Notes: generated from the sequence alone by a model not told the origin. Numbered from the stretch's first letter, positions 21,730-35,420 are shown. The stretch is DNA of 64,000 nt from Phlebiopsis flavidoalba (GCA_035772785.1 JAOCPU010000001.1:2790001-2854000); one strand, 5' to 3'. A program made the numbers and translations.

Positions 21730-24700
21730 TGCAGTGGTCACGGACCTAGCGCTCGGCCTCTCCCGCACGCCCTTGTGTGTGCGTTCAGCGGCAGAAGCTC
21801 TGCGTGCCCCCTCGCCAACGCCACCGTACAAGCATCTAGTCCATGCGGAGAGTGATAAAAACGCTGATTGCATTCAAGCCAGCAACGCGTTGCATGAACC
21901 GACAAGAACGCGAAGATCATGTAGCCGAGTCCTGAGGCTCGCAAATGGACATGTACATCGGCACACGACCTATGTACTGCCTTGGATCGGTCTGCGCTCA
22001 GCCACGGTCGTCTCCGTGTGTCCGACCGGGACCCATAGCCTCCAGGCACCGCGAAGGATCCTGTAAGTGGGTCTCATTTCATCCTGCATGCGCATATACC
22101 CCAGAGATTAGCTCTGTAAAACATGCCCGCAGTTGGGTGTGCTTACCTGGAAACCAGCTAGACTTCCATGCTCCCGAAGCAAAAAAAAAGCCCACAGGGC
22201 TATGAAAATATGGCAACTTTGCTTGATTAATTGAGCAGGCTTCGCAACAGAGCAAAGTACGGATCTCCGTGCGAGCGAACGATCCTTGCATGCCACTGAA
22301 TGTGATATGAGTGTTCCAGCCTTGAAATTTCCTGGCCATCGATGCACAACCTGCATAAGGTCCTAGGGTTGAAAACCCTTGATGTTGGCAGAACAACTCC
22401 TAAAAGTAGATCAGATTAATCGACGCGTTCGCACAAGACCTAAACGAGGACGTTACGTACCGGCGAGGATCTGGCGCACGGTTACATGGCTATTGGCCTC
22501 GTTGAGTATCAACCCCATTCGTTCATCAGAAACGCAAACTGTGAGCTGCGCCTCCTGCGCCCGACGATATTAGGTTTATGCCGTGGTAGAAGAAAGCACA
22601 TTGCGATGGGATCCTGGAAATGGGGCAGTAAGTCTCCAGGGTGCACGACATCGACACGTCTACTCACACGCACGTCCAAGAGTAGTCGCCTCTCCATATA
22701 ATGATGCAATCGACCGTGCACCGTCTGCGCTCGCCTCTGACGGTCTGCCCGCATGCCTTTTTCTCACTTTCCGGCCGTTGAAGGCCATGGACGGTTGAGA
22801 GCATTGGTGCAATGCGCGGTCAGCGCAGCCCGGCGCGTCGAATTGAATGATGTGTCCGCTTTTGCGATGGTGAATCGGCGAGAGCGCACTACAGGGAGCG
22901 GCGGGGATGCGGTACGAAGGCGGGCTGGGTAAGGGTTGGGATGATGGATGGGGGTGTTTGGCAACTGCGCGCCGCAAGTGCTGTCTGTACACGATGTAGG
23001 CGGCGTTAGTACGTTGTGTATGCCAGAGAAGGGAGCACGGCGTGCTTGCCTCGGCCAAAGGAACACAAGAATGCTTCGTGTGCGGGTCTGTGACCACAGC
23101 AGCGGGGGGGGGGGGGGGGGGGGCGCCGCGTAAGTCTCAGTCTCTCATGGACTGCTCGTTGTGTGCTGAAAGTGCTGCATGCTGCGAAGGGGGGGGGGGG
23201 CAACCAAGATATCCCAGCTGGGAATCGTCGCAGAAATGTTAGAACATTCGATTGGAAGATATTCGTGTCCGCATACACGGGGCGGCTAGACTGGTCGAAG
23301 AGAACATCTTTGCCGCGGGTTCTGCGCCAAACACTTCGTTCTCCAACCAACTACAGTCGTTGTTTGAGAGCGACTCGCGCAACTCGTGTAATTCGAGGGG
23401 ATCCACTATCTCGCTGACTGCCGTGGAGGTCAAACGGCTGGCTGTGCCACGGTCCCATTATTGAAGTCGAAGAACTTCTACTCAGGCGCAGTGAGCACAG
23501 CGGCAAGGAGACGATAAACAGAAGACTCACCTATAGTTGTATTGCGTACGCTCAATGGCAAAGGATCGAGCGCGGGCGAAAGGTCATCGAAATGGGGTGG
23601 CAGATGAGGCGCGATCAGCGTGAAGTAGAGCCACACGAGCGGAAGCCCACGAGCAATTGAGGCTCTGTGTAATGCGACTTCTTCCCTTTTTGTAAGAACC
23701 TTCTGGTGTCGTTCGTTGGAGAAGACCGAAACAGGTTGACAATCGAGGATCTGAGAGAAGAGATGCAAACGAAGTGGTTGGCATGATATGCGACGAGTAG
23801 AGCGCACCTTGACAGAGCAGCGACTTCATGCCCGACCTTCTGCCGAGTATCGTCTTCTCAGATATGCTCAGAGGCTGCTGTCACGAAGCGGGCAGATCCA
23901 TGTGAATGAAGCGCAGCTTGTGGTGAGAGCGGTATGATTGAGCGTACCTGATCACCCCTCTCCCGCTTTGCAGATTTTGGTGCCTTTGTATCTCCCAGGC
24001 CAGGCCATCACTCTCTTCGACGGCTTAATGTCTGTTCCAAATGCCGAACGGATCCTAGCGCGACGTGGTTAAGATAGTCTGTTTCGATTCTAGAGACCAT
24101 TGGAGAAAGTGAAGAAAGCACTCACCGGTGCGACGATCGCAGCGCGTAGCTATCCACAAGAAGTAGAACATGCTCGGGCAACAACGCTAGTTCTCAGGAG
24201 TCCTCTTCGTTCGCCTTTCGGCCTTTCACAGTGGATCGCCGCTGGGTTGCTCAGACCGTCTTGATTTGCCCGGCGGCGCGGAGTCTGCAATCGGAAGAGG
24301 CGAATAAAGTTCGAGAGGAGCGCGGCGAAGGTAGATTGCTGACGAAGCCCTCGCGAGAAAAGCGAAGCAGGGGTGTGTATGGACGTGTGACCGGGCCGGA
24401 GTCATGGTGGTCGAAGCGAAGATTGAGTGTCCCAGCAGATCGGCCTTGCGCCTTTGCGCCACGAAGCCCACGCTTTGCCGAAAAGAGGTGCACGTGATTT
24501 GCGCTGCGTTAGCGCGCTTCGAACGCGCATGCTTCGGACGTGACCGCCACCTCTGCTTCGAGGAGACTGTCCTCACTTGCTCTTTCCTTATTCCCAGCTT
24601 TCTCGATGGTCGAAATGCTAGTGATTTGGGTCTTGACGATCGTACGATGGGCTCCCCTGCCGTGCTTGGTTCGTGGACACACATTGGACGCCGCCGTGCC

Positions 24701-26270
24701 CGCAGGTCCTCTCGCACTAGCACTTTGAATACACCACCCTGAGAGAATACAGGTGCGTTCCTCAGCAGTTTTTTTATGACGCATTTAGTACTCTAATATC
24801 TTATAGATGTGGGGGAACATATGCTGCGCGTTTCGCGATCAGGGCCACCGAGTCTTAGCGCGGGGACGAATGTAACTTTCCGTTTCGCGTCAAATAACGG
24901 GGGCTTACATCAACATATTCAATGCTTCAATATTGGAGTGTCGAGTATTACTCATCCGTGGTATGTCTGTAGGTCTCCTCCCGAGAAGAGGCTAGAGGAC
25001 AGTGCGCTATAAATAGGACCCTGCGAGGATACAACGGTGAGTCTCGCAGAACTCGCGATGACTCCACGGGAGCTGATGCAAGGTATTAGTGGTGCTACAT
25101 TTTACACGCCCGACCTTTGCGAGCGAAACGATAGAAGGCTTGCGGCCGAAAAAAAAAAAAAAAGCGCTAGGCCTAATCTCTACAGCGGATGCCTGAGCTA
25201 CAATCCCACTGTCCAAAGTCGACTCTGATCCCACTGTCGCCCCTGGCCCTGATACGAATGACCTATGGATAGATGGAGAATGACATGTAGCCGTCTCAAG
25301 TGAGTGCAATGACGAGTCCCAACGAGGACGTCCGGAAAAAAAAGCCCCGTCTCATTGTACACCAGAATTACATCCACAATCCAGAGCTTTTCAATCGCAA
25401 TAGCAATGAAATGTAGTGGTACAACCGTCCTCGCCCAACGTAAAGTAGTGTCAAACCCCGTGTAATCACTCTCAAAGTCGACTCACTGGCACGCCTGCCG
25501 CTTACGCATGCGAAGTGGGAGGAGCTATCTTCGTGTCAAACCGTCTGGGAATGTCTGAGACACGCGCTTCGGCTTCTAGCCTCAGCAATGACACCTCTAC
25601 CTCATCGTAGCGAGGAAGACCATGCCGAGGCCTACACCGACATATCACATACGAAGACGGGTTCGCGCACGCAAGATCCGGAATTCCTCCTAACGCTGAG
25701 AAACGTTCAGTGTCGTGCTTGATCTACCATGCTTTGGTGAGTTTTACCCGACATTACCATAACAATCCCCGCTTGGAAACTGACGACAGCATTGCAGCTT
25801 TAAACGACGTGCATCTAAAACTCTTCGTTGTATCCCTTCAATTCCGCCGCCCAAGCGACGGTGCCAAACGTCACGGTCAAAGACTTTCATTCATCACCCA
25901 GAGTGCGACTACCTTTGCCAGGTCCCCGACCGTCGTCTGCGGCGGAACCGTCAAGCTGAGCCATTTCGGCGTTCCGGCGCGATTCGTGCCGACCGCTTGT
26001 TTTCGCGACGGTTGTGGGTACCCCAAGAATTACGAGACCCGGTCCCCGCTGAGGCCTAATCTTGACAAGTGACCGATATGAGGGGCGCGGCAGTGCGTAG
26101 CGGTTGTGGAAGGGTCCACCGAGGACTCGATATCGCGTGTCACATAAGCACCGGGAGTCCTCTCTCGCAGCCCGTCGGCGAGGAATGGATTCCACGATGA
26201 CGAGCGAAGCGGAGCGCGTGGACTCATTGTGCTACAGTGGTGGTCTGTACTCTGTTCTGTCATTCACACG
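21730..26270 (-). repeat. Array module M, copy 1 (unidentified spliced gene)
   Basis: The protein family encoded here is not recognised. Blocks conserved between modules lie in order: 21730-22400, 22420-23240, 23250-23470, 24230-24740 and 24740-25320. The direction is minus because splice signals are conserved on that strand. One intron is 22061-22146 (86 nt: GTAAGCACAC donor, GCTAATC branch, CTTACAG acceptor). Further conserved donors are GTACGT at 22460 and GTATGC at 23276. Readable exon pieces include LRFLMNEWG-like peptide near 22510-22540 and GKDVLFDQSSRPVY near 23276-23320. A G20 run (23104-23123) interrupts a block that is continuous in copies 3 and 6. From about 25320 to 26270 similarity to the other modules fades. 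Confidence 0.6.
23104..23123. other. G20 homopolymer
   Basis: Run of exactly 20 G inside module M copy 1, where copies 3 and 6 have no run (they read through CAGCAG..GCG). A second run of 12 G lies at 23189-23200. Confidence 0.95.
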
Positions 26271-26599
26271 TTAATAGAGACGTGTTTTCACGATAGCATA
26301 TATGAACACGACAGAGAGGAAGGGAGTGAAATATAGTACAAGCTCATGAACCTTTCGCGTCAACTCAAAAATCCGAATTCCAATCCTCGACTCTAATTCA
26401 ATAGGTCACGGCGCAGCCTGGTGTGCTATCCTCCGACGGGCTGCGCTCGGCGTCGAGATCGGATTCTAGATGAGACAGGCACTCGTTGAGGATGCTGGTA
26501 TGGCTTAGTAGTCAAGCGAGGTACGAAACCCGCCTGTATATCAATCTCAGTATTGTCAGCTTGTGTGGCCTCGTCTGGGTGTGTGATAGCGTCTTCACT
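26271..26599. repeat. Degenerate 3'-flank block, unit 2
   Basis: Weakly similar to the 3'-flank blocks of other units. The only clear shared piece is a GTCGAGATCGGATTCTA-like stretch near 26452-26470. No gene seen. Confidence 0.35.
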
Positions 26600-28380
26600 C
26601 CTGTAGCGTCGCAGATTGCTTCGGTGGTGGTGCCTGTGCGGTTGACAAGTTGCATACCGTCAACTTCAAGTTCGCAATGTACGTGAAGAAGAAAAGTCGC
26701 ACCTGATGCGGGCCGGCGTTTTGTTTTCTTCATGCTGTGCGGCAGCTTCTTCTGAGTCGCCTGGTATGTTTTTGACAAATTCATCAAATGGCCTCCAGGG
26801 GTCTGTCTCTGTCATCCATTGTACCGATTTGGAAAAGAACCTTCTCCCGCAAGCCTCCCTTGTCAAAAGACGAATGTATGCTTGCTTAGAAATGAACCCC
26901 AGGAGGATGTCCATCCGATGCTGCGGATCAAAGGAGTCGTAGCCGACTTTCAGAATTGCCATGCGAAAGGTCTCCCAAAGGAGTGAGCTGATCACAAAAA
27001 GAAGGGGTCCATTGCCCAGTGTGGAGGAAGTGTAAAATGTCTGCACGGAGAGCTCCACACCAGTTTGAAAGAGTCGAGCCACAGCTTGACATTTGCATAA
27101 AACTCTGGGCCTGATGGATGTGAATGGAAACTCTGGCATTAACTTTTCACAAACGCAGACATGGGTTGGATGGGCGAAAACCGGGTTTTCGGGGATGGTT
27201 TGTCTTGGAGTGAAAATTGATCTCGAGGTAGATATCCAAGTGAGCATAGAGACCCTCCGCTAAAATGCACCAAAATTAGTACATAAAAACTACCAACAGA
27301 AGTAAGGCTGTTGGGTCCTCGCATACATGATATGTTTATTTGGGTCTCTGGGAAGCATGCTGAAGTGTTTGAGAAATGGCTAATACGCTTGGTAATGAAA
27401 TTGTTGTCTTTAGGGTGAGAGATTACTAGTGTTGCTAGCAGGCCCAGAGGTGCAACTTCAAGTGGACATGGGACAAGTAGGTGGCGTGGCTGTTTAAGGC
27501 CTCTTTGAGCCGGATGGGACCGACAACTGAGGATGAAGTGTAAACCACCAGTTCAGACTGCTGAATTCATTGCCCCAATCTTTGGGTTCAATCTGAATGG
27601 ACCCTAGACATTTGCCGCGCGCCCAGCTGGGTGGTCGAGGGAAGTATATACCGGGCACATTCCAGAGTTTTGCAGATCAACCTCTCCAGTTGTGGAAGGG
27701 ATGCAATTAAACTCAAGAATGCGGCGGAGGTTGCAAACCGGACATTAACGAGTTCCAGGCTGCGAAAGGGACGGATAATTGGTGGCAACGTACGTGGCAG
27801 GTCTGGGAAGAAGGTCGGAGCCCGGGTGGAGGAGTCCGGAGCCAGCAATTCTGAACTTTCATCATCGTAAATCTCGCCGAAAAAATGACACTCAACGCGT
27901 AGCTCGGGGCGGCGCGAGGAGTGCAAGGGCAAGGCAGAATGCGCGCGGTGCAGCCCACGGTGCTTCTGCCCAGCCTGCCTGCAAATGAAATCGGTGGATG
28001 AGGGAGTGCAGGGGCAGCCAGTGCGGGGGCGGCGATGTGTCGAGAAGGGTGCGGAGGCTCTGCAGGCGCCAATCGAGAGAAGACGTTCACTTCCCGCCCA
28101 CAGCTCCGGACGGACGACTTTGGCCCATCGTCGGCTCACCGCGCTCAATTGGGCCCATTATTCTGCTCGAGGTCCCATTCGTCGGTAGCCTCCCATGCTA
28201 TACGGTCGAGGACCTCCGGTGGCAGGCGACGTGTGCGGTTGACATATCCGTTATCCTGCGAAGGGGACGTGAGTGGCAGCCGCGGGCAGGGCAGAATGCA
28301 ACCGACTGACGTGACGCGCTGCGCGCTCCATTCTTCCAGCTCCCTGAACTGCCAATGTTCGCCGCTCCCGGCCATCGTTG
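26600..28380 (-). CDS. F-box protein, copy c
   Basis: The minus strand shows RRLPPEVLDRIAWEATDEWD (28160-28225) followed by the cysteine/tryptophan F-box end (AVSRRWAKVVRPELW, about 28090-28140). Next come ELRVECHFFGEIYDDESSEL (about 27870-27930), FFPDLPRTLPPIIRPFRSLE (27750-27815) and LECARYILPSTTQLG (27625-27670). Exon 2 has FRMAILKVGYDSFDPQHRMD (26890-26950), AYIRLLTREACGRRFFSKSV (26830-26890), PWRPFDEFVKNIPGDSEEAA (26745-26810) and a Glu-rich end. As in copy b, the ATG in front of the F-box reads ATA. FFPDLPRTLPPI is one of the best conserved blocks across copies. Overall this copy is diverged but legible. Confidence 0.7.
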
Positions 28381-28419
28381 CGTACGTCGAGCTTCAAGCT
28401 TCAAGCTTCAGGTGAGCAC

Positions 28420-29200
28420 AGACAGAACTTGATGCATGCGGGGCACTAGCTGGTACTTATAATTTGGCGCCTTGTCCTGAGAAGCACCGGTGCATCTCGC
28501 AGAGACGGAATGCTGTGATCACGGAGTCTGGGTCCTGCCTCGTCGGCACGCCTTTGCGTGTGGGTTCGGAGGTACAAAGGTTTCCACACCCCTACACCAT
28601 GCCCCTCTGATCTTCCAGTGTGTAATCGGATAGTACGACCAAATCTTCTCAGACATACGCGCCAATTCGATCTTTGCGTGATCACGGTCAAGTGCACGAG
28701 CCGACGTAAAAGGTATAAGACTATCGATGCTATGCCTGAGACTCGGCAACTCAGACAGCGCTATACAAAACGTTGCGCTGCACTCGATTGGTCTCCACTC
28801 AGCTATGCTCGTCTTCGCGTTCTTCATGGCGTGGCATGAGGCGCCGCGACGGGTGCTCTGCGTGTCCTGCATACGCATACACCCAACTATTAGCACTTGA
28901 GAATCATGCCACAATACGATGTGCTTACCCGGAAGCCACCTACACCGCCCACACGCACGAGGCAAGAAGTATGCAGTGCCGTCAAGACGGAGGCTGCTTC
29001 TTGATCAGCTGGATCAACATAAGTGGAAACGTTGATAGGGCAAGAGAAACGTACTCCGTGGTTGGAAAAACGACCCTGGGGCTGTGTTGGCCATCGTAGC
29101 CGTGCAAAGCCTCGGCTTCTCGCGTGCCATCGATGCACGGCCTGTATAGGGTCCAATTCAAAACCTTGATAACAAAGCAATTCTTGTGGGTAAGTGGACA
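28420..29200 (-). repeat. Array module M, copy 2, 3' part
   Basis: Corresponds to the first block of module M (21730-22400 in copy 1). The minus-strand donor GTAAGCACATC is conserved at about 28920-28935. The reading ETFVPPNPHAKACRRGR near 28520-28575 matches the equivalent tail in other copies. The middle blocks found at 22420-23470 in copy 1 are missing here. Sequence of other origin follows at 29200-30030. Confidence 0.55.
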
Positions 29201-30030
29201 CACCTTACGCGCCGAAGCGGCTCGCGGAAGTAAATGAGGGCACGAGCGAGGTATATGCGAGGACCCAACACACAGCCACTTGAACGTTGAGATTTTTGGA
29301 AACCGGTCATCATTGGGGCGCGGACCGCGGTGGAAACTGCCCCTACAGCGTCCAACGACGAGAGATGTGGGCGCAGGGGCAGGCGACTGCGCGAGAGACT
29401 GGAGGTAGAAACGGTGAGAATCTGGAGCACCCGTACCTGGCAAGGCCACTCACATTCTCGAGTCGTTTTTTGTCCTGGTGCACACCGTGGCGAAGTGAGT
29501 GACTTATGGACCTGTCTCGAGGCGTTCCCTTGCTATGGCCTGTCTTCACTTTTGTCCGCAGGAAACAGCCTACGATCGGGATTCGTGTGGGGATAGCCAG
29601 CCACATGCTCAATCGAGGGACCGAATCTGGGTTCGTGATGTCGAGCCGCGAGAATACGTGCCAGGGAGCGTTGTCCACCAGGCAGAGGCTGATGGCGGAT
29701 TACGGCCCCCAGGAGCGTAAAAAAATGCCGGATCGAAACCGATGAGTCGACCTTGAAAGCTTTGCTCTGCGCACGGGCACTTGTCTTCTACCGCAGAATC
29801 TAAGTTCATCGATCGCATGCAACATTGATATGGGGAAGGTATACCTGTCTCAACGCAAATGGCGCGTCAATGCTTCACGGAGAGGCCTGTGGTGACCCCT
29901 GCAGTGCATGGCGCGTCCTCTCTTATCCTTTGATTAGCGCGGTCATCGATCGCTCGTAGTTCGGTGCATGACGTGACGCATATCGAACTGTCGATAACTA
30001 CGAGGACAGTCAGTGACAACAACGGGTCGA
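29201..30030. other. Unexplained insertion or replacement within module 2
   Basis: This 830-bp stretch replaces the middle blocks of module M. Neither strand shows a recognisable protein motif or terminal repeats. It may be a decayed mobile element or a divergent exon region. Confidence 0.35.
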
Positions 30031-32440
30031 TGGGCACATGACGTACCTGATGTCCGGGATAGAAAACCCTTTCGATGCGACTCCCGCTACTGGCGCTCCA
30101 GCTTCCGACCATCCGAATTTTCCGAACGGGCTTGACGGCCTCAAATCCGCTCGTTCGAGCCTGGCGAATGGCTGTGTCGTGGTCTTGATGGAGAAATGGG
30201 ACGGCCTCTACTCGAACACGATGAGTACAGATGTGTCACGACGAAGAAGGGCGCACTCACACGAGATGCTTCAACTCGTTTACGTAGACGACGCAGCCGC
30301 CCTGCAAACGTTTGGAGAGTTGGGGCAATCGGAGCGCAGCTCGGAGAGACATTGGCCTCCAAAGAGTTGGGGGAGGCTTAGTTGTCGCTGTGTCTTTGGG
30401 CGCACAGATTCTGTCTTGTTGTATCGCTCGTTGCTGAGGGCAAAAGTGTGTTGATAATCGACGATCTGGTCAAGTCCGATTACTGTGCTGCTGTGTGTCC
30501 GTGTGAATGGAACCCAGCTTGGAGAGACAGCGTCGACATCGAACGTACTTGACGTCTCTCTCCCAGGCCCTGCTTCAGGTCCGCCTCATCAAGCCGATGA
30601 ATTCCACCAATCTCGCAGCTGGGGACTTCTTGAGCATGTCGAATAGAAACTAGAACAGCGAGGATGGGCCCGATCCGACGGCCCGAGACAGCGAGGAGTC
30701 CCCACCACTCACCAACACGGCAATCACAGCGCGGGTCGATCCAAGAGCGGTGAGTAAGCCTGGGAAGCGAGGCACCGCGTAATGAGAGACCTCTTCCGTA
30801 AGCTCTTGAGCTTTCAAGAGGGAATTGTGTGTCTTGAGAAGGCTGCCGTCGGCGCGGAGTCCGCGATCGAGAGGTGGCGAACGAGAGGAGCGGAGAAGTT
30901 TTTGAAGGGAGCGAGTGCGGCGGAGATATCTGCAAGCACGAAAGATGAGGGATCATATGGACGTGTGGAACGGGTCGGAGTCATGGTGGGTCGATGCAGA
31001 GATAGAGTACTAGTTTTTTTTCCAACAGATCGGCGTCGCGCCACGAAGCCCGTGCCTGCCTAAAGTAGGAGCACGTGGGTTAAGTTGTCTCCGTGTGCGC
31101 GCTTAAAACTTGCAACTTTCACCGCGTACGCTTGACGCGAACCACCACCACCTCCTCAGGCATGACTGGCCTCAGCTACTCACTTTCCTATTCCCAGCTA
31201 TCTGGATGGTAGCATTCCTGGAGAATTTCCTTTGACCGCTATACGGTGAGTTCCTCCCCCTTTCACGATCCAGGGACGGACGCGTTACGGGCCGCCCGCA
31301 AATCCCCATCACGTCGAACACTTGGAGTGTACCACCCTGAGACACAGGTGCATTTATTAGACATGTTTTGTGACACATTTAAACACTATGTAGCTCTGCA
31401 CGTTTTCCGGTGTGGAATCGTCAGATCTCGCTGCCCATACGGGCTGTCTACCCGGGTCTCCTCCCGAGGAGCGTTATGCGTATGTGTGCCAGTGAGGACC
31501 CTGCGAGGAGTGAATAGTGAGTGTCTTGCTCTTGCAATGTGGTGAGATAAGCTAATGCATGGGTGTCAGAATGACTGTGCTTTACCTTCTGGTTCAACTT
31601 TCGCGAGCAAAACGACAAACAACGTCCTATGATCGCGCCGGGCCAACTTCTGCGTCGGAACACTGGAAACTGCCCATCTGACCCTGGAGACGCTGCCGCT
31701 TCTGCTCGTGTCATCCAGGACGATCTCGAAGATTGATAGCTTCCTCGACTGCATCTGAAGGATACGTAAGATGCCAACGTGTCACGGTTGGACGAAGACA
31801 ACTTTGGAGTATTATAAACAAACACACACGCATGTCAAGTGAGTGCGAGACACGCCTGTGATCGCAAATAAAAGGATCTCGTCTCACGGTAAAAGAGGAC
31901 ATTCCCAGGAATAGGCGCGACCACTTTCGCGATAGCAAGAAGATCTACTACTACGTACAAATCCCCGCGTAACGCAAGTCGCATTCAAAAATCGAGTGCA
32001 ACATTCTCGTCAGGCTTGGGAGGAAGATTTCCGCCTTGGACGGAACCTTGATAGTTCATCGTAGATGTGAGTATCGGACGTTTGCCATGGTGAACATGTA
32101 CTTATCCTCACTTCTGCGAGAAGCGAAATGTGTCACTCGAGGACTGAACCCTCTGTACGTCAACTGACATAATTCCCTTTCTAGTATAAGCCCTAAACCA
32201 CGTCCCACGACGAGGGCGTAGTAGCCGCCAGCCTCCGGTCCCCGAATTGACAACTCTCGCTTATGCGGTACGATCCGTGCCGGCTTTGTCTCCACGCAGG
32301 TTTCGTGCGGCCCTTAGGAGCACCCGAGGTCGGTGGCTTCTGGCGGTGTGATATGGTGCAATCAAGACGGTAAAAAAAAAGCATGCGTCGCGGCTCTCGA
32401 AGAAGGTTCTGTTCCAGCGGAGCGGACTTGCCTCGTTGCA
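30031..32440 (-). repeat. Array module M, copy 2, 5' part
   Basis: Carries the upstream blocks of module M. The 30780-31080 block contains the shared CAGATCGGCGTCGCGCCACG stretch near 31026. The 31080-31500 block contains GTACCACCCTGAGACACAGG (31329-31348) and a minus-strand CTCGCAG acceptor before GGTCC near 31500. The 31500-32440 block matches copy 3 at 39200-40080 (for example AAAAGAGG followed by a CGTAACGCAAGTC-like segment). The encoded product is not recognised. A hydrophobic minus-strand piece, WWGLLAVSGRRIGPILAVLV (about 30635-30705), might be a membrane segment. Confidence 0.55.
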
Positions 32441-33105
32441 GGTGGTGTAAGAGTAATGTAATAAAATTCTTCATGATTCAATCAATTTTTATCAAATATT
32501 GCTTGACACTTGCGAAAGCCGACTACGACAGACGCATCTAGCGAGGAGAGTATAAATTATAATCGAGAAGGAACGCGGGGAGGAGCTAGGGGACATCGAA
32601 CATGAACGGACATGAGATGTTTACAAGCAGAGGATGCCGCTATCGGCACGCTGATTTCGCGAAATGGACATACAGCGAAGCGAAAGACATCCCAAAAAAA
32701 CGAGTGCTAAACGCGGAGACTCTAGACATGTACACATGAATAGCGCGGGAGCCCGAGGAGGACGAGGCCCCAAAATATACACCAAAGGATAGTTAGAGGA
32801 TGGGAAAAAATGGACCATGGGGTTCGTACTAAGGCATGGTGAAGCCGATCTCGATTTTTTTCTTTTTTTTTGAGACTATTCGTCCGAGCCCATGGTGCGT
32901 ACTGCTAATTAGTTCCATGACCGTAGGCGTGCTAAAAATGGCCACCCCCGTGTGATGGTCAGGTTTCCGTTTGGCCAATGATTAAGGCCCTGTTCTAGTG
33001 CAGCGCCCGCTCGACGCACTGTTCAACTCTGACGAATCATGGGCTCTGGAGTGAGATCGGGTTCTAGAAAAGCATTCACTCATAAACGTGGTGTGCAGTT
33101 AGCTC
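32441..33105. repeat. Array 3'-flank block, copy 3
   Basis: Shares with the other flank blocks the AATCAATTTTTATCAAATAT edge (32480-32500), GAGTGCTAAACGCGGAG (32702-32718), the GACCGTAGGCGTGCTAAAA segment (32920-32938) and the CTCTGACGAATCATGGGCTC end (33029-33048). No conserved reading frame. Confidence 0.65.
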
Positions 33106-35420
33106 CGAGTCAGGCGGGGGTATGAACCTGCAGGCACAGCGTTCTCAGCGCTGTCAACGTGTGTGGGCTCGTCTCGAGGTGGTGCAGAGCCTTCCTCCTG
33201 CGGCACGGCGTTGCAACTGCTATCCTCCCCGCCGGCGCTGCTGGGGCCTTAGGGTCCTTGAACGAGAAGCGATAGGACTGTCAACATTCGAGCTCCTGTA
33301 TACTCGGAAGAAGATATACGCACCTGACTTGGGGCGGGTTTTGGGGTTTCTTCATCTCCATGCACTGTGGGCGGTAGCCTCATGTCCGAGTCGTCTGGGA
33401 TAGTCGGTTGAGGAATTATCATCGATAATGACTCCCAGGGGTTGTCTTCGGAGGAAAAGCCATACTCTGTGATCCTGAAGACAATCACTTCTGCTGCTGG
33501 CAAGCCATGTCGGTCAAAGATTGCTCTATGATCTTTCAAAGGCAAACGCAGAAATTTGTGCATCTGATCCCGAACGTCGTCGCCATGAGCTCCCAGTATC
33601 GGGGGCGAATTCTAGCCGAACGGTCTTGAGCCCCTCCAACGAATGCAAAGCGTCTGCGAATTTAATCCAGCTGAAAGATTCGAACACACAGCTTAGCAGT
33701 TGAAAGGAGAATCTTGTCTTGATTTTGACTGATCTTCATTAAGTGGTACGCGAGCCCTCAATGTCGTGGATGTCAATATTTGTTACGTGGGGAGCAGGAT
33801 TTGCCCTGCTTGCGGATGCTATTGGTTGTATCAAAGCCGATCTCAAGGGCGAGCCTTCGAGCCACCAAGCTGTAATAACACTAACATGCACAACAATTAT
33901 GTGGCGTCAAGTAACATACGAGAAAAGTAGCGTGGCTATTGGGCGGGCGAGCGTGGCGTACAATTTTGGCATGTTTGCGTCCTCTGGGCCAGGCAGTCTG
34001 AATCAGGCTGACCTGAAACGTTTAAGGCGTTGAGGTTCGGATGAAGCTATATTCGAAATGTTCAAAGACTGCTGTCTACATCAAGCCTAGCAGTAGTATT
34101 GATCACAGATGCTCTTTACGCCCCATGGAATAGGGTGGCGCGGCTCATTGAGGACTCGTTGGACAGTCTGAATTCATTGAGCCTGATTAACGCTTAAGCA
34201 CTTCCATCGCAGTCGGCCTGGAAGCTATAAGTTCCGATATAATATCCTAAAACGACTAGCTGGCAACAAGCTAGCAGTATGACACAGAATGCCTGCGGCA
34301 GGAAATAGGTTGGCGCGGCTCTGTGAGGACCTCTGTTGAGCTAGGCGGCGGTGGGGCCATTGGACGTGATGAGTGTAGCCACCCAGTTTAGAAAAAGTGG
34401 GGGGTTTTTTTTCAGTTGCCTATCTCCCAATCTGTCAGTCGTTTTTGCATGTAAAATTCCTCCGTTAGGGATTGTGCCGACGGGAACAGCTAGGGTGGTA
34501 GGTGGGAAGCACTCATTAACCGGGGCGCCACGTGCAGCATTCATCAGCATCTCAACACCTCATAGTCTGTGGAAGAGAATGCCAAGCAGACGCATAAAAA
34601 ATCGGAAGAGATGTTGGGTAAACCCGGACCCTTGCCCGTCCTCCGTCCCCACCCCTATGAGTGCAGCTATGCCGACAAGGGAAGGTTGGTGCGGCTGGAT
34701 CAGCCTATGCGCCGGATAGACCTTAGCGGGACAGCAAAAGGATGGAGCACGCCAGTTTACATCATCTCTCCCTTATACCCCAGAACAAACATCAAACGCG
34801 TACCTAGGGGAGAAATTAGGAAGTCACGTACCAGGGGCCAAAGGGCCACAATGATCGTGCACACGGTTTGGTAGCCAACCGTGCTGAATCTTCGCATCAT
34901 GAATAGACGTCGATTTCTTCCACTTTTTTGTAAGTTTTTTTTTGCTGTGATGAGCTTGTGCAGAGGCAACCAACGGGCGTCGGGCCCCCCACAGGCCGAG
35001 TGTCCGAGAATGGCGCTGCCCCCGTTTGCTTTTTTTTAGGCCCTCTGTCCAGGCCTCCACGATCGGAGCGCACGACCCACTCCTCGCCATCCCCAGCTCC
35101 GGACGGCATGTGAGGTCGGCCCATCGTCGGTCTGCTCCCAGCCACCACAAATCCTGGATTGTAAGAAGCCCGGCGATTGATGCATTCGTGACATCAGTCA
35201 TTCATTCGTCCGACTCCGTCATCATATCAGCAAAAATTCCGGCTCCGGAGTCCATCCCTATTCCCATTATCCGGTCAAGGAGCAATCCACGGTTCGGCAG
35301 GCGGATTTACGGGGGGGACCGCGATTTGACAGTTCTGAATCCCGTTTTCTCCTAGCGACGGGTATGTCTGAGCCGCTCAGACAGGAAGAATGCAAGTCGA
35401 GACTGACGTGCAAGCGACTT
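33106..35420 (-). pseudogene. F-box protein, copy d, heavily diverged
   Basis: The C-terminal part is legible: FLRLPLKDHRAIFDRHGLPA (33490-33560), NPWESLSMIIPQPTIPDDSD (33385-33450) and a Glu/Asp-rich end. The N-terminal F-box end is seen as ADRRWADLTCRPELGMARS (35080-35140). Between about 33750 and 34900 only short blocks match the family (for example VTNIDIHDIE near 33755-33790), and 34200-34330 looks like a partial repeat of 34060-34200. The spacing is about 500 bp longer than in copies a-c, so insertions are likely. With this level of loss I call it a pseudogene, though the indel-prone sequence weakens that call. Confidence 0.55.

Noticed and set aside
21730..26270. Module M read as a plus-strand gene
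   Set aside because: Some GTGAGT-like words exist on the plus strand, but complete donor, branch and acceptor sets conserved between copies occur on the minus strand.
30268..30305. YVDD-like peptide suggesting a reverse transcriptase
   Set aside because: It lies in a module M block, no other RT motif surrounds it, and the other module copies do not conserve it.
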